This document shows positions 1-7,992 of a stretch of DNA of 64,000 nucleotides, piece after piece. Each line of letters opens with the position of its first letter. The stretch's first letter is position 1. Under the pieces are notes generated by a model, which was given only the letters and a program-made list of their open reading frames with translations, made no database searches and was not told the DNA's origin. The translations under genes and the position numbers were made by a program. This DNA is from an uncultured Methanoregula sp. (GTDB taxonomy: Archaea > Halobacteriota > Methanomicrobia > Methanomicrobiales > Methanospirillaceae): NCBI RefSeq assembly GCF_963678795.1, contig NZ_OY787453.1, positions 1,054,001-1,118,000 of the forward strand, given 5' to 3'.

Positions 1-363
1 CGGGATTTTGCCGATTGCGAAATCTTTGCCGATCTCCTCTTTGAGAAGGTCTTTCTCAATCTCATTGACAATGCCCTGCGTTATGGCGGGGATGCGATGA
101 CCCTGATTCGCGTCACCCTGCAGGAATCTGAAAATGGGATGAACATTTCTGTCGAGGATAATGGAGCAGGGATATCATATGAGGATAAAAAAAGGTTGTT
201 CCAACGCGGCTTCGGGCACCATACCGGCCTTGGTCTTTTCCTCTCCCGCGATATCCTTGCTATCACGGGCATCACAATCACTGAGACCGGCGAACCGGGG
301 AAAGGGGCACGGTTCGAAATTACCGTACCGAAAGGGGGGTTCCGGTTTACCGGCAGCAAATGA
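1..363 (+). CDS. Sensor histidine kinase, C-terminal end (partial)
   Basis: This is the last 120 codons of a kinase that begins before the window. The visible part is the HATPase_c domain: an N-box (NLIDNALRYGG), a G1 box (VEDNGAGI) and a G2 box (GHHTGLGLFLSRDIL), ending in the strand that closes the fold (GARFEITVPKGG). It would bind ATP and phosphorylate a histidine in the missing part. Its last residues closely match the kinases ending at 54902 and 61896, so it belongs to the same paralogous group. The sensor domains cannot be judged from this window. Confidence 0.93.
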   Translation, partial: RDFADCEIFADLLFEKVFLNLIDNALRYGGDAMTLIRVTLQESENGMNISVEDNGAGISYEDKKRLFQRGFGHHTGLGLFLSRDILAITGITITETGEPGKGARFEITVPKGGFRFTGSK

Positions 364-450
364 ATTTTTGAAAAAAACAGGTGGGAGCTTTACCCCGCTG
401 CAATCATAATTATTTTCATTTCATAATATAATCGTGCATCAGGGGATAGT

Positions 451-606
451 ATGGACGACCCGTTGAAACGACTTGTGATATTCATTATCTGTCTGGCTAT
501 ACCGGGAACGATTATTGCACTCGCGTGATACTTTTCCGTTGAGTTACCGGCCCGGCAGGCTGCACTCAACGCGCCCACAAACTTCCGCAGAATACTGTTG
601 CGATAA
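451..606 (+). pseudogene. Small one-span membrane protein, broken by an in-frame TGA
   Basis: An ATG preceded by AGGGGA opens a frame of 25 codons encoding a charged start and a hydrophobic segment (LVIFIICLAIPG, then TIIALA). It stops at TGA (526-528). If that codon is read through, the same frame continues as YFSVELPARQAALNAPT to a TAA at 604-606. The continuation aligns with the next small gene (674-820: ALAYYFAVALPVQHA) and with the 75-residue protein at 24045-24272 (VHYAAVDLPAQKA). The TGA sits just before the conserved aromatic pair. I read it as a nonsense mutation. Selenocysteine use is not expected in this group of methanogens. Confidence 0.6.
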
Positions 607-673
607 TAAATGTGAAAAAAGTCAAAAGACAGATCCTTATCAGGGATAGTATCTGAAGGGAATACATAACGAG

Positions 674-820
674 ATGAAGTATGTCCGAAGCTCAGCAATC
701 CGATGCACTGAAAAACTCGTAATCTTCCTGACAGGGTTTGCAATCTTGGGTACGGGCATCGCACTGGCGTATTATTTCGCTGTGGCACTCCCGGTCCAGC
801 ACGCATCCTCCCGTCCATAA
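674..820 (+). CDS. Small one-span membrane protein (48 aa)
   Basis: The frame encodes 48 residues: a short basic N-terminus, a single hydrophobic span (LVIFLTGFAILGTGIALAYYF) and a short tail with an LP-x-Q motif (ALPVQHA). No family name is known to me. The same layout (K/R-L-V, hydrophobic span, Y or YY, LP-x-Q) recurs in the broken copy at 451-606 and in the minus-strand gene at 24045-24272, which is the main support that it is real. The start is not certain. An out-of-frame ATG lies at 681, and the best purine-rich stretch (GAAGGGA) is 15-20 bases upstream. Membrane insertion is inferred from hydrophobicity only. Confidence 0.5.
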   Translation: MKYVRSSAIRCTEKLVIFLTGFAILGTGIALAYYFAVALPVQHASSRP

Positions 821-1082
821 ACTGCATGCGGCCCCGATGAATGGAGGGACGACCTGGTGCCCCTGAAGACCGGGACTCCCCGGTGCATCTCTTCTGTGTT
901 ATTCTTCGGGCCCGGCCGTCCCTGTCCCGGCTCGTCTCACAGCACCCAGAACCCTTAGGGATCCTTATTGATGATAACGGGTGCTCCCGGGGATTTTACA
1001 TTTGTAGCTCGGAAAAAAGATCCAAAAAATTTTAACGCTCCCGGGGATTTTGCCCCGGCACGCTTGTGGCGCCCCTACCCGG

Positions 1083-1160
1083 GATGACGACGTATTACCT
1101 GTAACTTCACTCCGGCCATCGCAATGCGCCCCGTCCCCCGACTGGGAACAACCTGGCGCA
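1083..1160. repeat. REP-like palindromic repeat, copy D1
   Basis: The core at 1125-1160 is an imperfect hairpin with outer arms TGCGCC / GGCGCA and inner GTCCCC / GGGAAC. It is preceded by GATGACGACGTATTACCTGT (1083-1102). The same palindrome lies at 7782-7816 and the same flank, inverted, at 7724-7743. It lies just past the stop codon of the minus-strand kinase gene (1196), so it could also act as its transcription end. Confidence 0.6.
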
Positions 1161-1195
1161 AGTGGGGGGTCATCAGGCAGGGTGACAAATGTTTT

Positions 1196-4100
1196 CTAAA
1201 GAGTACCTTTTTCGTGTGAGGACCTGAAATGTCCCTTTGGCACCACGATCTCGAACTTCGCTCCTTTCCCCGGGATACCGCTCTCCCGGATTGTCAACCC
1301 GGTGATCGAGAGGATCTCCTTTGCGAGGAAGAGGCCTAACCCGGAATTTTTTCCGAATCCTTTCTCGAAGATCTTCTCTTTTTCCCCGTCCATAATCCCG
1401 ACGCCGTTATCCTCCACGATGATAATCAGCTCGTTTTGAGCCCGTTCGCAGCGGACCGTAATCTCCGTCACATGTTCCCCGTGCCCTATCGCATTCTCGA
1501 AGAGGTTGAAAAAGACCTTCTCAAGCATCGGGTCGGAGAATATTTCGGTATCTTCGCAGGTTGCAAAAAATACAACCTCTTCCCTCCCAGCCTTTGCCAC
1601 GATCTTGTCAAGCCGGGACCAGCCCGGCGTATGGACCCCCAGTTCCTGGTACGTTTTCATGAACTCGATCTGGCGGCGGATCGTAGATGATCCTGCATCG
1701 ATCTTCGAGAGATATTCAGCAATGACCGGGTCGCTCTCCTTCATCGCGGCAACCTGCGTGAAGCCCTGGAGCATCGTCAGCTGGTTCACGATGTCGTGCC
1801 GGGTGATGCTGTTCAAGAGATTGAGCTTACGGTTGGCTTCCCGGATCGCGTGCTCCATGGATTTCCTCTCCGTGATATCCCGCACGATTCCTTCCGTTCC
1901 CAGCACCCGGTCCTCTTCATCGCGGATGAACTGGACGTTTAAGGACGCCTGGAAGGTCGTGCCGTCTTTCCGGAGGGCAACGCCCGCAAAATCAGTGACC
2001 CCGCCGGACTTCTGCAGGTCCCTGATCACCCCATCTCTCTGCCCGGAAATGGCATAGAGGGACACGGCAGAAATGCCGCACATCTCTTCTGCAGAGCCGT
2101 AGCCGTACAGGCGGGCAGCTGATCGGTTCACCATCGATATATTGCCGTTCTCATCCGTCCGGATATAGGCATCCTGCATGTTCTCCAGGATGCGCCGGTA
2201 CTTCTCCTCGCTTGTACGGAGAGCTTCTGTTACCGTAATGCGCTCGGTAACATCCTCGAGCGTCTCGACAGCACCGATGATTGTTCCCTCCGCATTCCGG
2301 ATCGGCGCTGCCGTGAATGAGAGCCAGGTTCCGGATTCACCCATATCCGGGAAAAAATCCGTTGCTTCGTACGCGCCATCGACATACCGTGACGGCTGGA
2401 GTTTTCCCGAGTACCATTTGAAGAGGCCGTCTTCGTTGTTGTCGACAAGGAGATCGGCAAGCACCGGCCGCGGGTCCGGATAGAATGCACGCCACTGCTG
2501 GTCAGTGCCAATAACATCTGCGGCCCGGATTCCGCTGTACTCCTCGAGCGCTTTGTTCCAGGAAAGGATCCGGTGCTCGTGATCGATGACGAACTGGAGG
2601 ACGGGCGAGCCGTGCAGGATGGATGTGAGCTGTGCCTCGCTCTCGCGCAGCGCTTCATCGGCTTTTTTCCGCCGGGTAATGTCTTCGGAAAAGATGATGA
2701 TTCCGCCGACAGCATTGCCGGTCGTGTACCATGGGCGCACCTCCCATGCAAGCCATTGGACCGACCCGTCCTGCCGTTCGAATTTTTCCTCATCGGCAGA
2801 TACGACTTCCCCGGAAAGACCCCGGTTGTGGATTGCCTTCAGTTCTCCGGTGATCTCGGGGAAGATCTCGTAATGGGAAGAGCCGAGGATGTCCCTGTCC
2901 CCAAGATGATAATCAGCCATCCACCGGTGGCTTGCCGCGAGATAGCGCATCTCCCGGTCAAACATGGCAAGGGCCGCGGGTGCGTGCTGGATAAAGAGCC
3001 GCAGGCGTTCTTCGCTCTCGCGCAGTGCTTCGTCGATATGTTTGCGCTCGGTGATATCCCTGGCTGCAGCAAAGATCCGGTCGCCGCTCGGGAAGGAACG
3101 CCACTCGACCCACCGGTAGCTGCCGTCCTTGTGCCGGTACCGGTTGGTAAAGTTGACGACCTGCTTCCGGTGCGAGAGATCGGAGACTGCGGCAAGGGTG
3201 GAGGCGAGGTCGTCCGGGTGGACGAAGTCGAGGAAACGGTGTCCTTCCAGCTCGGCAAGGGTATAGCCGAGAGTTTTCTCCCACTCTTTGTTCAACCGCC
3301 GGAAGTACCCGTCAGTACCGGCAATACAGAAAAGGTCGATACTTGCAGAGAAATACTGGTCCAGTTCCTCGGTTTTTTGCAGGAGCGCTTCCTCCGTCCG
3401 TCTCCGTTCTGTATTGTCGACAAACGTTGCCAGGAAACCATCGATGAGCGTGATACCGGAGATCTCAATGATACGCTCTTCCCCGTTTTTGCAGGTTACC
3501 CGGTATTCGGCAGGCCTGATATCCGTATGTTCTTCACCTGAACGCCTGACCGCGTCCATCCACTGCTGTATTACACGTTTCCGGTAATCCGGATCAGGAT
3601 ACGCCCGCTCCCACCAGGTTTCCAGTGTCGGGATATCTTCAGCAGTGTACCCGAAGACCCGGACAAAACGGTCGTTGAGGAAGGTGAACGCCCCGGCATT
3701 GTTCACATGGGCAAGTGGCAGGGGAGCCTGTTCCAGGATCCTCCGGCTGCGCTCTTCGCTCTCCCGGAGTTCTTCGTCAGCCTTCTTCCGGCTGGTGATG
3801 TCCACAAACATCGCGGCCATGGCACCGGGCGCTGTCCGGAATGCAGTGACAGCGAACGCTCCGCTGATTAATCCCTCGCCATATTTTACCTGTTCGGTCT
3901 GCCAGATTCGTCCGGATTCCGCAGCCTCCCGGTACCGTTCGGGAACTTCGGTACCCGCAAGGCCGGGAAACGCCTCTTCAAGGGTCTTCCCGATGAACTG
4001 GTCATGGCTGACCCCGAGGATCCGGTCCGCCCCCGGGTTTGCCCCGGTAAACACAAGTCCGCGTCCTGGTTTTTGTTCGTAGAAATGCATGCCGTACGGT

Positions 4101-4564
4101 GCATTGGCAATGACGTTCCGGTATCTCTCCTCGCTCTCCCGGAGATCGAGCTCGGCTTTTATGCGGGAGAGTTCAGCCCGCTTCCGCAGAACGGCCTGCC
4201 GGATCTTGTGGGCCAGCTCGGCAAACTGGGCCGTGGGATCCCCGCCCTTCTGGAGGTAGAAATCGGCGCCGTTGTTGATCGCCTGAATCACGACCTCTTC
4301 GCGCCCGCGGCCGGTGAAGAGGATGAACGGGATATCCCCGAACCGGTTCCGGACTTCTTTTAAGAAGGCAATGCCATCCATCCCCGGCATCTGGTAATCG
4401 GAGATGATGGCATCGTATGACCGGATTTGTGGGGAGTCCAGTGATTGTTTTGCTGATATCGAGGTGGAGACGTGGAAATTCCCGGTACTCTCCAGGAAAA
4501 GGCGGGCTATCTCAAGGAGATCGGGCTCGTCATCGACATAGAGAACCTGTATCCCCTCTTCCAT
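1196..4564 (-). CDS. REC-PAS(6) sensor histidine kinase (1122 aa)
   Basis: A cytoplasmic multi-sensor kinase with no membrane span. An N-terminal receiver domain (about residues 5-125) has the acidic pair D11-D12, phospho-acceptor D56 in ISDYQMP, and the conserved K in YLQKGG. Six PAS domains follow, each opened by a 'RESEERYR'-type linker, at roughly 142, 266, 394, 515, 640 and 776. The phospho-accepting histidine is H923 in the SITRHDIVNQL box, followed by an ATPase domain (VEDNGVGI, GFGKNSGLGLFLAKEIL). The fifth PAS (SPVLQFVID, WNKALEEYSG) is the same subtype that recurs in the kinases at 40437 and 51081. An N-terminal receiver joined to a C-terminal kinase is common in methanogens and suggests a phosphorelay. 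The ligand of each PAS domain is unknown. The REP-like repeat at 1083-1160 is just downstream. Confidence 0.95.
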   Translation of the reverse strand: MEEGIQVLYVDDEPDLLEIARLFLESTGNFHVSTSISAKQSLDSPQIRSYDAIISDYQMPGMDGIAFLKEVRNRFGDIPFILFTGRGREEVVIQAINNGADFYLQKGGDPTAQFAELAHKIRQAVLRKRAELSRIKAELDLRESEERYRNVIANAPYGMHFYEQKPGRGLVFTGANPGADRILGVSHDQFIGKTLEEAFPGLAGTEVPERYREAAESGRIWQTEQVKYGEGLISGAFAVTAFRTAPGAMAAMFVDITSRKKADEELRESEERSRRILEQAPLPLAHVNNAGAFTFLNDRFVRVFGYTAEDIPTLETWWERAYPDPDYRKRVIQQWMDAVRRSGEEHTDIRPAEYRVTCKNGEERIIEISGITLIDGFLATFVDNTERRRTEEALLQKTEELDQYFSASIDLFCIAGTDGYFRRLNKEWEKTLGYTLAELEGHRFLDFVHPDDLASTLAAVSDLSHRKQVVNFTNRYRHKDGSYRWVEWRSFPSGDRIFAAARDITERKHIDEALRESEERLRLFIQHAPAALAMFDREMRYLAASHRWMADYHLGDRDILGSSHYEIFPEITGELKAIHNRGLSGEVVSADEEKFERQDGSVQWLAWEVRPWYTTGNAVGGIIIFSEDITRRKKADEALRESEAQLTSILHGSPVLQFVIDHEHRILSWNKALEEYSGIRAADVIGTDQQWRAFYPDPRPVLADLLVDNNEDGLFKWYSGKLQPSRYVDGAYEATDFFPDMGESGTWLSFTAAPIRNAEGTIIGAVETLEDVTERITVTEALRTSEEKYRRILENMQDAYIRTDENGNISMVNRSAARLYGYGSAEEMCGISAVSLYAISGQRDGVIRDLQKSGGVTDFAGVALRKDGTTFQASLNVQFIRDEEDRVLGTEGIVRDITERKSMEHAIREANRKLNLLNSITRHDIVNQLTMLQGFTQVAAMKESDPVIAEYLSKIDAGSSTIRRQIEFMKTYQELGVHTPGWSRLDKIVAKAGREEVVFFATCEDTEIFSDPMLEKVFFNLFENAIGHGEHVTEITVRCERAQNELIIIVEDNGVGIMDGEKEKIFEKGFGKNSGLGLFLAKEILSITGLTIRESGIPGKGAKFEIVVPKGHFRSSHEKGTL

Positions 4565-4724
4565 GGATATACATTTTTCCCCTGATGTATATCTCTATCG
4601 GTGATTTACGGGAATTTTTCCCGGCCACCGGTGCGGGACAGTACCTGCCCATTTAATGACTGTCCCGGCACAAAGACCGATACCCGCTGTGCTTTTACTT
4701 AAAACCCGTTCCGGCGGGAAACTA

Positions 4725-5090
4725 TCATGGCCGCAGGTACCATGTCCGCCCGTAGCGATCCTTCTCTTCTGCCAGGGACCGGTCTTTCACGCACCGCTTC
4801 AGGTATCGCATAAAGAGTTCCTGCGAGATATCCCCGGCCTGCCATGGCATGGCAGAAAAACAGAATTTCCCTTTGGACCGGGTGAGGTATTCATCGAGTT
4901 TCCTCTTCATCCGTGTTTCCAGGGGATCGGTTTTTTTCCTGATTCTCAGGGAAGTGCCCTCGGAACCGCAGGCAGCGGGCCGGCCCGGGTTTTCCTCCCC
5001 CTCTTTCCAGATATTCTTGCACCGCTTGCACCGCAGGGTATTGAGAAGGGGGTATACCATATCGCTGGAACAGAAAGGACAGCAGGGCAT
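4725..5090 (-). CDS. Zinc-ribbon protein of unknown function (121 aa)
   Basis: The N-terminus holds two CxxC knuckles (CPFC near residue 4 and CKRC near residue 21), a typical zinc ribbon. The rest is basic and helical, with a region (MKRKLDEYLTR, FMRYLKRCVKD) that could bind nucleic acid. The start follows a GGGTGA ribosome binding site. It begins 35 bases after the rad50 stop on the same strand, so it is probably cotranscribed with mre11-rad50 and may act in DNA repair; that role is inferred from position only. I do not recognise a named family. Confidence 0.75.
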   Translation of the reverse strand: MPCCPFCSSDMVYPLLNTLRCKRCKNIWKEGEENPGRPAACGSEGTSLRIRKKTDPLETRMKRKLDEYLTRSKGKFCFSAMPWQAGDISQELFMRYLKRCVKDRSLAEEKDRYGRTWYLRP

Positions 5091-5125
5091 TGTTCGTCAC
5101 CCTAAAGCAGGATCATACCTGTGCG

Positions 5126-7564
5126 TCATCCGGCTTCCCGGATCCTGCTGGCATTGTCGGCGCCCATCTCGACGATGAGCGTGTTTGCAAACTCTCCCTG
5201 GATCTCCGCTATGTGTGAAATGAGGAGGATCTGCGGGAATCGGGACTCCTGCGTGCGGAGGGCGACAAGGAGATTGTTCCTCCGCTCCTCGTCCTGGCTG
5301 CCGAAGATCTCGTCGAAGATGAGGAACGTTGACTCGTGCACCTGGTGGAGCTCGGCAAGATACCGGGAGAGGGCGATTCGGAGGGCCACCGCGATGTCGT
5401 CCTGCTCGCCACCGCTGAACCGGTCGATGGCGTAGTCGTTGTCGATGTCTCTTACAAGGAGGTTGAAGTCCTCGTCCAGGAGCACCTGCTCGTACCTCCC
5501 GCCCGTGATCTCGCTTATGATCCGGCTCACCTCGCCTTCGAGCCGGCTCCGCACCACCTGCATGAGGTACACCACGTACTCGGCGATGAACGTGCGGGTG
5601 AGGCGGAGGAGCCCGCTCTCCTCCCTGAGTTCCTGTGCCTGCTTTTTCAGGATCTCTATCTGCTCCTCTGCCCGCTCGAAGTCCGCGATCTTCTCCTGCG
5701 CGAACCGGAGGTCTTTTGCTGCACCGGCAATGCAAACCTCTTCGCTCCGGAGTCCGGTGTCGGTCTCCTGCAGGGCCTTCTCGATCTTCGCTGCCTGTGC
5801 CGGATCGAACGCGGCATCTGCGATCTCCTTTTCGAGTGCTGCAAGGGCCCCGTTCCGCTCCCTGATCCGGATGGTGAGATCGGCAAGCTGCAGTTTCGTT
5901 GTCCGGGCCTCGCCGATCTTCTTCCCAAGCTCGATGAACCGGAGCTGCACCTTCTGGACTTCTGCAGCTTCCCTCTCCTTCTTCCTGCAGGCAGCATCAT
6001 CATAGCCGAGCTGTGCGATGGTTTCTGCAAGCGCATGCTCTTCCTGCATTTTTTTGTCGAACTTTTGCCGGAGTTCCCCGAGCTCGGTCTCGTACCCGAT
6101 CCGGATCTTCATCCGGCCCGAGATGGTGCGGAGGATCTCAAGCGATGGGACCATGGCCTCGATTGCTGCCCTCTCTTTCTCGAGCCGCTCCTGTTTTTCG
6201 AGATCGGCAATTGCCCGGTTCTCCAGCTCCTCCAGTTTTGACCGGAACCCGGTCTCGAGGCTTCCGAGGTGCTCCCCAAGCTTCTGCCGGCAGAGCGGGC
6301 AGGTGCCGTCCGGCCCGGCAGTTTGAAGAGTCAGAAGGTCCGCTTCGATCTTCTCCCGCTCTTCCTGGTACCGCGACTGTTGTGCATTGAGGGTACCGAT
6401 CCGCTTCATAATCTCGTTCAGGCGGTAACTGATCACGCCGTCGAGCCGTTCATCCGCGATCTCGCTTGTGGCACCGATGCCGGCCCGGACCTCGGCGGCA
6501 ATGCGGGCACGCTCCTTTGCCTCTTTTTCAATGGCTTCCAGGAGGGAGATCTGCTTCTCTCTCCGGGCGCCCAGCTCGGCGATCTCGCGCCGGATGAACC
6601 CAAGCTCTCCGGTGAGCCGGGCATGCTCGGCCTTCTGCTTCTGGAGCTCATTGAGGCACGAGCGGACTTCCGCGTACGACCCGGCGGTCTTCTCGATACG
6701 GTGGTACTCGGCCTCCTCGTCCGCGACAAGGGCGAGGGCAGTTTCGAGTTTTTTTGCCTGCGCTGTCTCGGATGCGAGTTCCTGCCGGAGAGCCTGCTGC
6801 TGCTGGAGGAGCCGGGCAATCGCGGTCTTCTTCTCCCCGAAAACTTTTGCCTGCCCGTCCAGCTCCTGGCGCTGCTTTACAAGGAGCGCTTTCTTCTTCT
6901 CGTGCTCCGCGATGGCGGCGGCAAAACGCGTGACCGATGCTTTGAGAGCCGCGAGTTCCTCCACGCTCTGCCTTCCCTCAAGTGCTGCAAGCTCGCCTTC
7001 CTTTCGCTGGAGTTCCCCGGTTTTCGTGTCGATCTCGTCTTTTAAGATCTTCTGGCTCTCGTTGTTCAGGTAATCGATTCCAAGGGCCCGCTGGAACCAT
7101 TCCTTCCGTTTCCCCGGAGTGTTCTCAAGGAGAGTCAGGAGATCTTTCTGGGCCGCGTAGATGGTGTTCCGGAAATCCACCGGGCCCATCCCGAGCGTGC
7201 GCCGGACTGCCTCCTCCACCTGGCTCACGCCCGTTGCCATCATCTTCTTGTTGTGATAGAACGAGGCATCGTGAGTAGTAGTCTTTCCTTTCCTGAACGA
7301 GCGGACTACCGCGTACTCGTCGCCACCGATGCGGAAGTCGAGCCGCACCTCGCACTTCTCTTTCGGGCCGGCAAAGCTCGAGACAATATAATCGGCAGAG
7401 ATCCCGGTTGCCTGCACCCCGTACAGGGCAAAGAAGATGGCCTGCACCAGGCTTGACTTGCCCGTGCCATTGTTCCCGAGGATGCCTGTGATGCCGTCAC
7501 GGAACCGGATCTCCTCGTGCCGGAACCGCTTGAAGTTGTCGAGCACGAGCCGGTCGAGAATCAT
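5126..7564 (-). CDS. rad50: DNA double-strand break repair ATPase Rad50
   Basis: An SMC-like ATPase that partners Mre11 in the processing of DNA ends. The N-terminal ATPase lobe has Walker A at residues 30-37 (GNNGTGKS) in the usual place. Two long coiled-coil arms flank a zinc hook with C422 and C425 (CPLC). The C-terminal lobe carries the ABC signature (FSGGEQDD) and Walker B (FLIFDEIFGS). At 812 residues it is slightly shorter than many archaeal Rad50 proteins, which points to shorter arms. Its ATG overlaps by four bases (ATGA) the stop of the open frame 7561-7992 that joins it to mre11. The order mre11 then rad50 is the usual archaeal one, but the 424-base space between them is not. Confidence 0.97.
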   Translation of the reverse strand: MILDRLVLDNFKRFRHEEIRFRDGITGILGNNGTGKSSLVQAIFFALYGVQATGISADYIVSSFAGPKEKCEVRLDFRIGGDEYAVVRSFRKGKTTTHDASFYHNKKMMATGVSQVEEAVRRTLGMGPVDFRNTIYAAQKDLLTLLENTPGKRKEWFQRALGIDYLNNESQKILKDEIDTKTGELQRKEGELAALEGRQSVEELAALKASVTRFAAAIAEHEKKKALLVKQRQELDGQAKVFGEKKTAIARLLQQQQALRQELASETAQAKKLETALALVADEEAEYHRIEKTAGSYAEVRSCLNELQKQKAEHARLTGELGFIRREIAELGARREKQISLLEAIEKEAKERARIAAEVRAGIGATSEIADERLDGVISYRLNEIMKRIGTLNAQQSRYQEEREKIEADLLTLQTAGPDGTCPLCRQKLGEHLGSLETGFRSKLEELENRAIADLEKQERLEKERAAIEAMVPSLEILRTISGRMKIRIGYETELGELRQKFDKKMQEEHALAETIAQLGYDDAACRKKEREAAEVQKVQLRFIELGKKIGEARTTKLQLADLTIRIRERNGALAALEKEIADAAFDPAQAAKIEKALQETDTGLRSEEVCIAGAAKDLRFAQEKIADFERAEEQIEILKKQAQELREESGLLRLTRTFIAEYVVYLMQVVRSRLEGEVSRIISEITGGRYEQVLLDEDFNLLVRDIDNDYAIDRFSGGEQDDIAVALRIALSRYLAELHQVHESTFLIFDEIFGSQDEERRNNLLVALRTQESRFPQILLISHIAEIQGEFANTLIVEMGADNASRIREAG

Positions 7565-7992
7565 GGGAGGGCTCCATTATCGTGACTGAATAAACCCGGT
7601 ATAGTATTTACGAGCCATCCCCCTCCCTTCGGGGGTCGCTCGGCCGCCTCGTCGGGACCTCGCTGGGCAATTACCATTTTTGTGAAAACGCAGCCGTCCC
7701 CGTGCGACAGGCATGAGTGGAGTACAGGTAATACTTCGTCATCGTAACCGGTAACCATCCGCTTTTCCAGGTCTATCCCACTGCGCCCCGTCCCCCAACG
7801 GGGGACTGGTGGCGCAAGAGGGGGGTTACTTTTCCCGGTAAACTCTCTTTTGATATTTTCCATTCGCCGGAATAATGATGGGGGCTGATGCCCCCATGCC
7901 CCCTGTCGCGATGGATGCCGCCGCCCCGAAGGGCGCCCCGCGGCGGCCTCAGTTACCGGTTCGTCCCGGACACCAGGTGAATCCAGCATCAT
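7561..7992 (-). CDS. Doubtful ORF linking mre11 and rad50 (143 aa)
   Basis: This frame starts in an ATGA overlap with the mre11 stop and ends in an ATGA overlap with the rad50 start, the arrangement of translationally coupled genes. The predicted protein is Pro-, Arg- and Gly-rich, resembles no family I know, and part of it is encoded by the REP-like palindrome at 7782-7816. The frame may be open because repeats were inserted between two formerly coupled genes without a stop. It may still be translated, so that ribosomes reach rad50. I give low confidence to a functional product. Confidence 0.25.
   Translation of the reverse strand: MMLDSPGVRDEPVTEAAAGRPSGRRHPSRQGAWGHQPPSLFRRMENIKREFTGKSNPPLAPPVPRWGTGRSGIDLEKRMVTGYDDEVLPVLHSCLSHGDGCVFTKMVIAQRGPDEAAERPPKGGGWLVNTIPGLFSHDNGALP
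7724..7816. repeat. REP-like palindromic repeat, copy D2
   Basis: The perfect hairpin at 7782-7816 has outer arms TGCGCC / GGCGCA and inner arms GTCCCCC / GGGGGAC. The upstream flank at 7724-7743 (ACAGGTAATACTTCGTCATC) is the reverse complement, with one change, of the flank of copy D1 at 1083-1102. Both copies continue with AG-GGGGGGT. The repeat lies inside the mre11-rad50 spacer. Confidence 0.65.

Noticed and set aside
526..528. In-frame TGA considered as selenocysteine
   Set aside because: Archaeal selenoproteins are known mainly from Methanococcales relatives and are redox enzymes; no SECIS-like element was seen and the paralogues have Tyr there.
390..827. 145-codon minus-strand frame
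   Set aside because: It lies opposite the two small membrane-protein frames and has no motifs or ribosome binding site.
2573..3541. 322-codon plus-strand frame opposite the large kinase
   Set aside because: A shadow of the high-GC kinase gene; no protein features.
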